Positions 61,890-64,000 of a stretch of 64,000 nucleotides of DNA are shown here, piece after piece (position 1 is the first letter of the stretch; each line of letters starts with the position of its first letter). Position numbers and translations under genes: made by a program. Under the pieces are notes generated by a model. It saw only the letters and a list, made by a program, of their open reading frames with translations. It was not told where the DNA came from and did not search any database. Source of the DNA: Salinigranum halophilum (GTDB taxonomy: Archaea > Halobacteriota > Halobacteria > Halobacteriales > Haloferacaceae); assembly GCF_007004735.1 (NCBI RefSeq), contig NZ_ML660182.1, positions 428,130-492,129 of the forward strand, in the 5' to 3' direction.

Positions 61890-62324
61890 ATGACAGTCCG
61901 TGTCCAGCGGACCTTCGAGTTCGACGCTCCAGGTGAGCGCGTCTGGGAGTTCATCTCCGACCCCGGGAAACGCGCCGAGGCGATAAGCGTCGTCGAACGG
62001 TTCGACGTCTCCGACGACGGCAGGCGAGCGACCTGGCACATCGCACTTCCCATCCCCGTGATTAGCCAGACGGCCGAGGTGGAGACCAAAGACATCGTCG
62101 TCGAGCCGCCCCGCTACGTCAAGTTCGTCGGCAAGTCGTCGGTGATGCGCGTCACGGGCGAGCACACCATCGAGACGGTCGACGACGACAGCTGTCGGCT
62201 CCGGAACGAGTTCGTCGTCGACGGTCGACTCCCCGGGGTCGAGCGGTTCTTCAAGAAGAACCTCGACCGCGAGCTCCGCAACCTCGAACAGGCACTGCGT
62301 CGTGACCTCGAACTCACCGCCTGA
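61890..62324 (+). CDS. SRPBCC (START-like, CoxG-type) protein
   Basis: A 144-residue protein with the SRPBCC helix-grip fold. FEFDAPGERVWEFISDPGKRAEAI opens the domain, and the strands RYVKFVGKSSVMRVTGEHTIE line the pocket. Such proteins bind small hydrophobic ligands; the ligand here is unknown. ATG at 61890 follows an AT-rich TTTTTTATC box at about 61859. The next gene starts one base after the stop. Confidence 0.85.
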   Translation: MTVRVQRTFEFDAPGERVWEFISDPGKRAEAISVVERFDVSDDGRRATWHIALPIPVISQTAEVETKDIVVEPPRYVKFVGKSSVMRVTGEHTIETVDDDSCRLRNEFVVDGRLPGVERFFKKNLDRELRNLEQALRRDLELTA

Positions 62325-62325
62325 G

Positions 62326-63135
62326 ATGCAGCTCACACTCGTCCAGCTCGAACAACGGGCCGGAGACGTCGACGGCAACAGGCGGCGGGCGGCCGGCGCC
62401 ATCGAGCGCGCCGCCTCGCGCGGTGCGGACCTCGTCGCCCTGCCCGAACTGTGGAACGTCGGCTACTTCGCGTTCGACTCGTACGCACGCGAGGCCGAAG
62501 GTGTGGAGGGGCCGACCCTCTCGGAGATGAGCGCGCTCGCCGCGGAACACGAGGTCGGCTTGCTCGCAGGGAGCATCGTCGAGGACCTCGCCGCCTCGGC
62601 CGAGGTCGGCATCGACGTCCCGGCCGACGAGGGGCTCGCGAACACGGCCGTGTTCTTCGACCGCGACGGGACGCGGCGAGGCATCTACCGCAAACACCAC
62701 CTCTTCGGCTACGGCTCCGCCGAGACGCGACTGCTCACGCCCGGTGAGCGGCTCCTGACGGTCGACTTCGAGGGGTTCACCCTCGGCTTCACGACGTGTT
62801 ACGACCTCCGCTTCCCCGAACTCTACCGCGACCTCGCGGCGGCGGGTGCGACGCTCGTCGTCGTTCCGAGCGCGTGGCCGTACCCCAGAGTCGAACACTG
62901 GACGACCCTCTCGCGCAGTCGCGCCATCGAGAACCTCTCGTACGTCGCGACGGTCAACGGCTCTGCGACGTTCGACGAGGGGACGCTCCTCGGTCGGTCG
63001 ACCGTCTACGACCCGTGGGGGACGACCCTCGCGAGCGCCGGCGACGATCCCGCACTCGTCACCGCGGAGGTGACGCCGGACCGGGTCGAGAGCGTCCGAG
63101 ACGAGTTCCCCGCGTGGGAGGACCGCCGGCGTTGA
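62326..63135 (+). CDS. Carbon-nitrogen hydrolase (nitrilase-fold amidohydrolase)
   Basis: A 269-residue enzyme of the nitrilase superfamily. The catalytic triad is Glu41 (VALPELWNVG), Lys123 (IYRKHHLFGYG) and Cys158 (GFTTCYDLRFPEL). It hydrolyses an amide in a small metabolite; relatives are omega-amidase-like, but the substrate cannot be read from sequence. ATG at 62326, one base after the SRPBCC stop, so the two are one operon. Confidence 0.92.
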   Translation: MQLTLVQLEQRAGDVDGNRRRAAGAIERAASRGADLVALPELWNVGYFAFDSYAREAEGVEGPTLSEMSALAAEHEVGLLAGSIVEDLAASAEVGIDVPADEGLANTAVFFDRDGTRRGIYRKHHLFGYGSAETRLLTPGERLLTVDFEGFTLGFTTCYDLRFPELYRDLAAAGATLVVVPSAWPYPRVEHWTTLSRSRAIENLSYVATVNGSATFDEGTLLGRSTVYDPWGTTLASAGDDPALVTAEVTPDRVESVRDEFPAWEDRRR

Positions 63136-63202
63136 CACCGGCACTGACCGCGCCGAACTCGCCTCGGAACCGACACCCACACGTTCGGCCGCGGTCGGTG
63201 GG

Positions 63203-63208
63203 TTTAAC
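63203..63208 (+). promoter_or_regulatory. TATA-like box before the hairpin cluster
   Basis: TTTAAC within GGTTTAACTC lies 24-29 bases before the first hairpin of the candidate RNA at 63230. It matches the usual haloarchaeal promoter spacing, though no transcript is proven. Confidence 0.35.
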
Positions 63209-63229
63209 TCGTTGCTCCTCGTAGCCGCT

Positions 63230-63370
63230 ATTGCCAACGGACGACGCTTTTCTCGTCGAAGTTGGCACTCAACAAATCCGCCGCGCCACCGCCACAGTAT
63301 CGGGGTCTACTGTGGCAACTCGACCCGGACCGTCTGGCCACGTTCCCTGAGCCCGGCAGGGAGTCGGCCG
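63230..63370 (+). ncRNA. Candidate small RNA with three consecutive hairpins
   Basis: The 63136-63581 stretch contains no gene. Inside it, TGCCAAC/GTTGGCA (63232-63267) encloses CGACG/CGTCG. GCCACAGTA/TACTGTGGC follows with an 8-base loop (63291-63316), then TCCCTG/CAGGGA with a 7-base loop (63344-63362). A TATA-like box lies 24-29 bases upstream of the first stem. The combination fits an independently transcribed small RNA. I found no match to known conserved RNase P or SRP RNA sequence motifs. Confidence 0.45.
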
Positions 63371-63581
63371 CACATCCGGTTCACTCCACCTCGCCTCCCG
63401 TTTCGTTGCGTGTGCTGATTCACTCGCCGAGCGGTGCGTCGTGACCTGTAACACCGCCTCGTGAGTCACCGTCGCCGAGAGGCGCTCGCCTGTCCCGAGC
63501 GAGAGCGGTGAACGACACGTCGTGAGAAGAGACCGAGAACCGCGGTAGCGACCACCGATAGCGGACACAGCCGCCCGACGC

Positions 63582-64000
63582 TCAGTCGTCTTTCGTCTTG
63601 ATGTCCGCCGAGAGGCCCTGCGCCATCTGGATGTCCTTGGAGTTGTTGAGCGTCCACGCCGTGCGCTCGGTGACGGCCTCGATGATTTCCCGCGCGCTCG
63701 GGTAGCCGTTCCCGGACTTCTTCACGCCGCCGAACGGCAGGTGGACCTCGGCACCGATGCAGGGGAGGTTGCCGTAGGCCAGTCCCACCTCGGCGTTGTC
63801 ACGGTAGTAGTTGATCTGACGGTAGTCCTCGGAGATAATCGCACCCGCGAGGCCGTAGTCGGTGTCGTTGTGGTACTCGACGGCGTCTTCGATGTCACCC
63901 GAGTACTTCAGCAGGGCGACGTGCGGCCCGAACACCTCCTCGTGGGTGCAGCGGAGGTCCTCGTCGATGTCGGCCTCGTAGACGAACGGACCGACCCAGT
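63582..64000 (-). CDS. Aldehyde dehydrogenase, C-terminal part (cut by window end)
   Basis: Only the last 139 codons are present; the reading frame continues past 64000. The translation contains CTHEEVFGPHVALLKY, then a NAEVGLAYGNLP segment, the HLPFGGVKKSGNGYPSAREI block and an ending with TAWTLNNSK, all typical of the C-terminal part of NAD(P)-dependent aldehyde dehydrogenases. The catalytic Cys lies outside the window. Substrate unknown. Convergent with the nitrilase gene. Confidence 0.93.
   Translation of the reverse strand, partial: WVGPFVYEADIDEDLRCTHEEVFGPHVALLKYSGDIEDAVEYHNDTDYGLAGAIISEDYRQINYYRDNAEVGLAYGNLPCIGAEVHLPFGGVKKSGNGYPSAREIIEAVTERTAWTLNNSKDIQMAQGLSADIKTKDD

Noticed and set aside
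63136-63581. RNase P RNA considered for the 446-base convergent gap
   Set aside because: The length is suitable, but the conserved GGAAG-type and ACAGAA-type core sequences of archaeal RNase P RNA are missing on both strands.

Overview
The window is chromosomal DNA from an extremely halophilic archaeon (class Halobacteria). This rests on the very high GC content, the strongly acidic proteins, the leaderless promoters with TATA-like boxes about 25-30 bases before start codons, the Tat-type lipoprotein signals, and archaea-specific genes: transcription factor E, KEOPS Pcc1, ribosomal proteins S15 and S3Ae, RNase P component 4, Trm56, archaetidylserine synthase, halocyanin and a HemAT-type transducer. 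The genus cannot be fixed from the sequence alone.

Layout. 1-12 kb: thioredoxin reductase, small regulators, cysteinyl-tRNA synthetase (cysS), a globin-coupled aerotaxis transducer, the cobaltochelatase CbiX with its DR2241-type Fe-S partner, a Trm112-like protein, adenylosuccinate synthetase (purA) and a helix-turn-helix regulator. 12-20 kb: a large acidic protein, a CDGSH Fe-S protein, a two-TM channel with two RCK units, cytochrome oxidase subunit III and two membrane proteins. 20-27 kb: an unknown membrane protein, squalene synthase, acyl-CoA dehydrogenase, a double KaiC-like ATPase, archaetidylserine synthase and halocyanin. 27.4-30.1 kb: the minus-strand operon rps15 - RecJ-like - pcc1 - rps3ae.

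30.7-32.2 kb is a small AT-richer patch next to tRNA-Ala(GGC). It holds a foreign-looking membrane protein and the decayed C-terminus of a tyrosine recombinase, the scar of an integrative element. 32-40 kb holds a lipoprotein, a Gly/Met-rich protein, two glycosyltransferases, RNase P component 4, a YhbY-like protein, MscS, an HD phosphohydrolase, a peroxiredoxin, a methyltransferase and TatA. tRNA-Arg(CCT) at 40.35 kb is followed by two extra copies of its own 3' end and an AT-rich control region.

40.96-50.8 kb is the most distinctive block. A PilB-type ATPase and a PilC-type platform protein are followed by six tightly packed, uncharacterised genes. Each encodes one N-terminal hydrophobic helix just after an Arg-Gly or similar prepilin-like motif, so the block reads as a type IV pilus-like machine carrying its own set of minor pilins or surface subunits. 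Its function is unknown.

51-64 kb: DUF5786, DUF2797, a sugar-nucleotide epimerase, a DICT protein, Trm56, the run tfe - DUF2110 - lipoprotein, a TrmB-type regulator, a CinA-like protein, an ATP-NAD kinase family protein, an AbrB-PhoU regulator, two very small membrane proteins, an SRPBCC protein, a nitrilase-fold amidohydrolase and the C-terminal end of an aldehyde dehydrogenase running off the window.

Three of the long gene-free stretches (near 27.1, 56.8 and 63.3 kb) contain clear inverted-repeat structure and may be unannotated structured RNAs or small non-autonomous elements.
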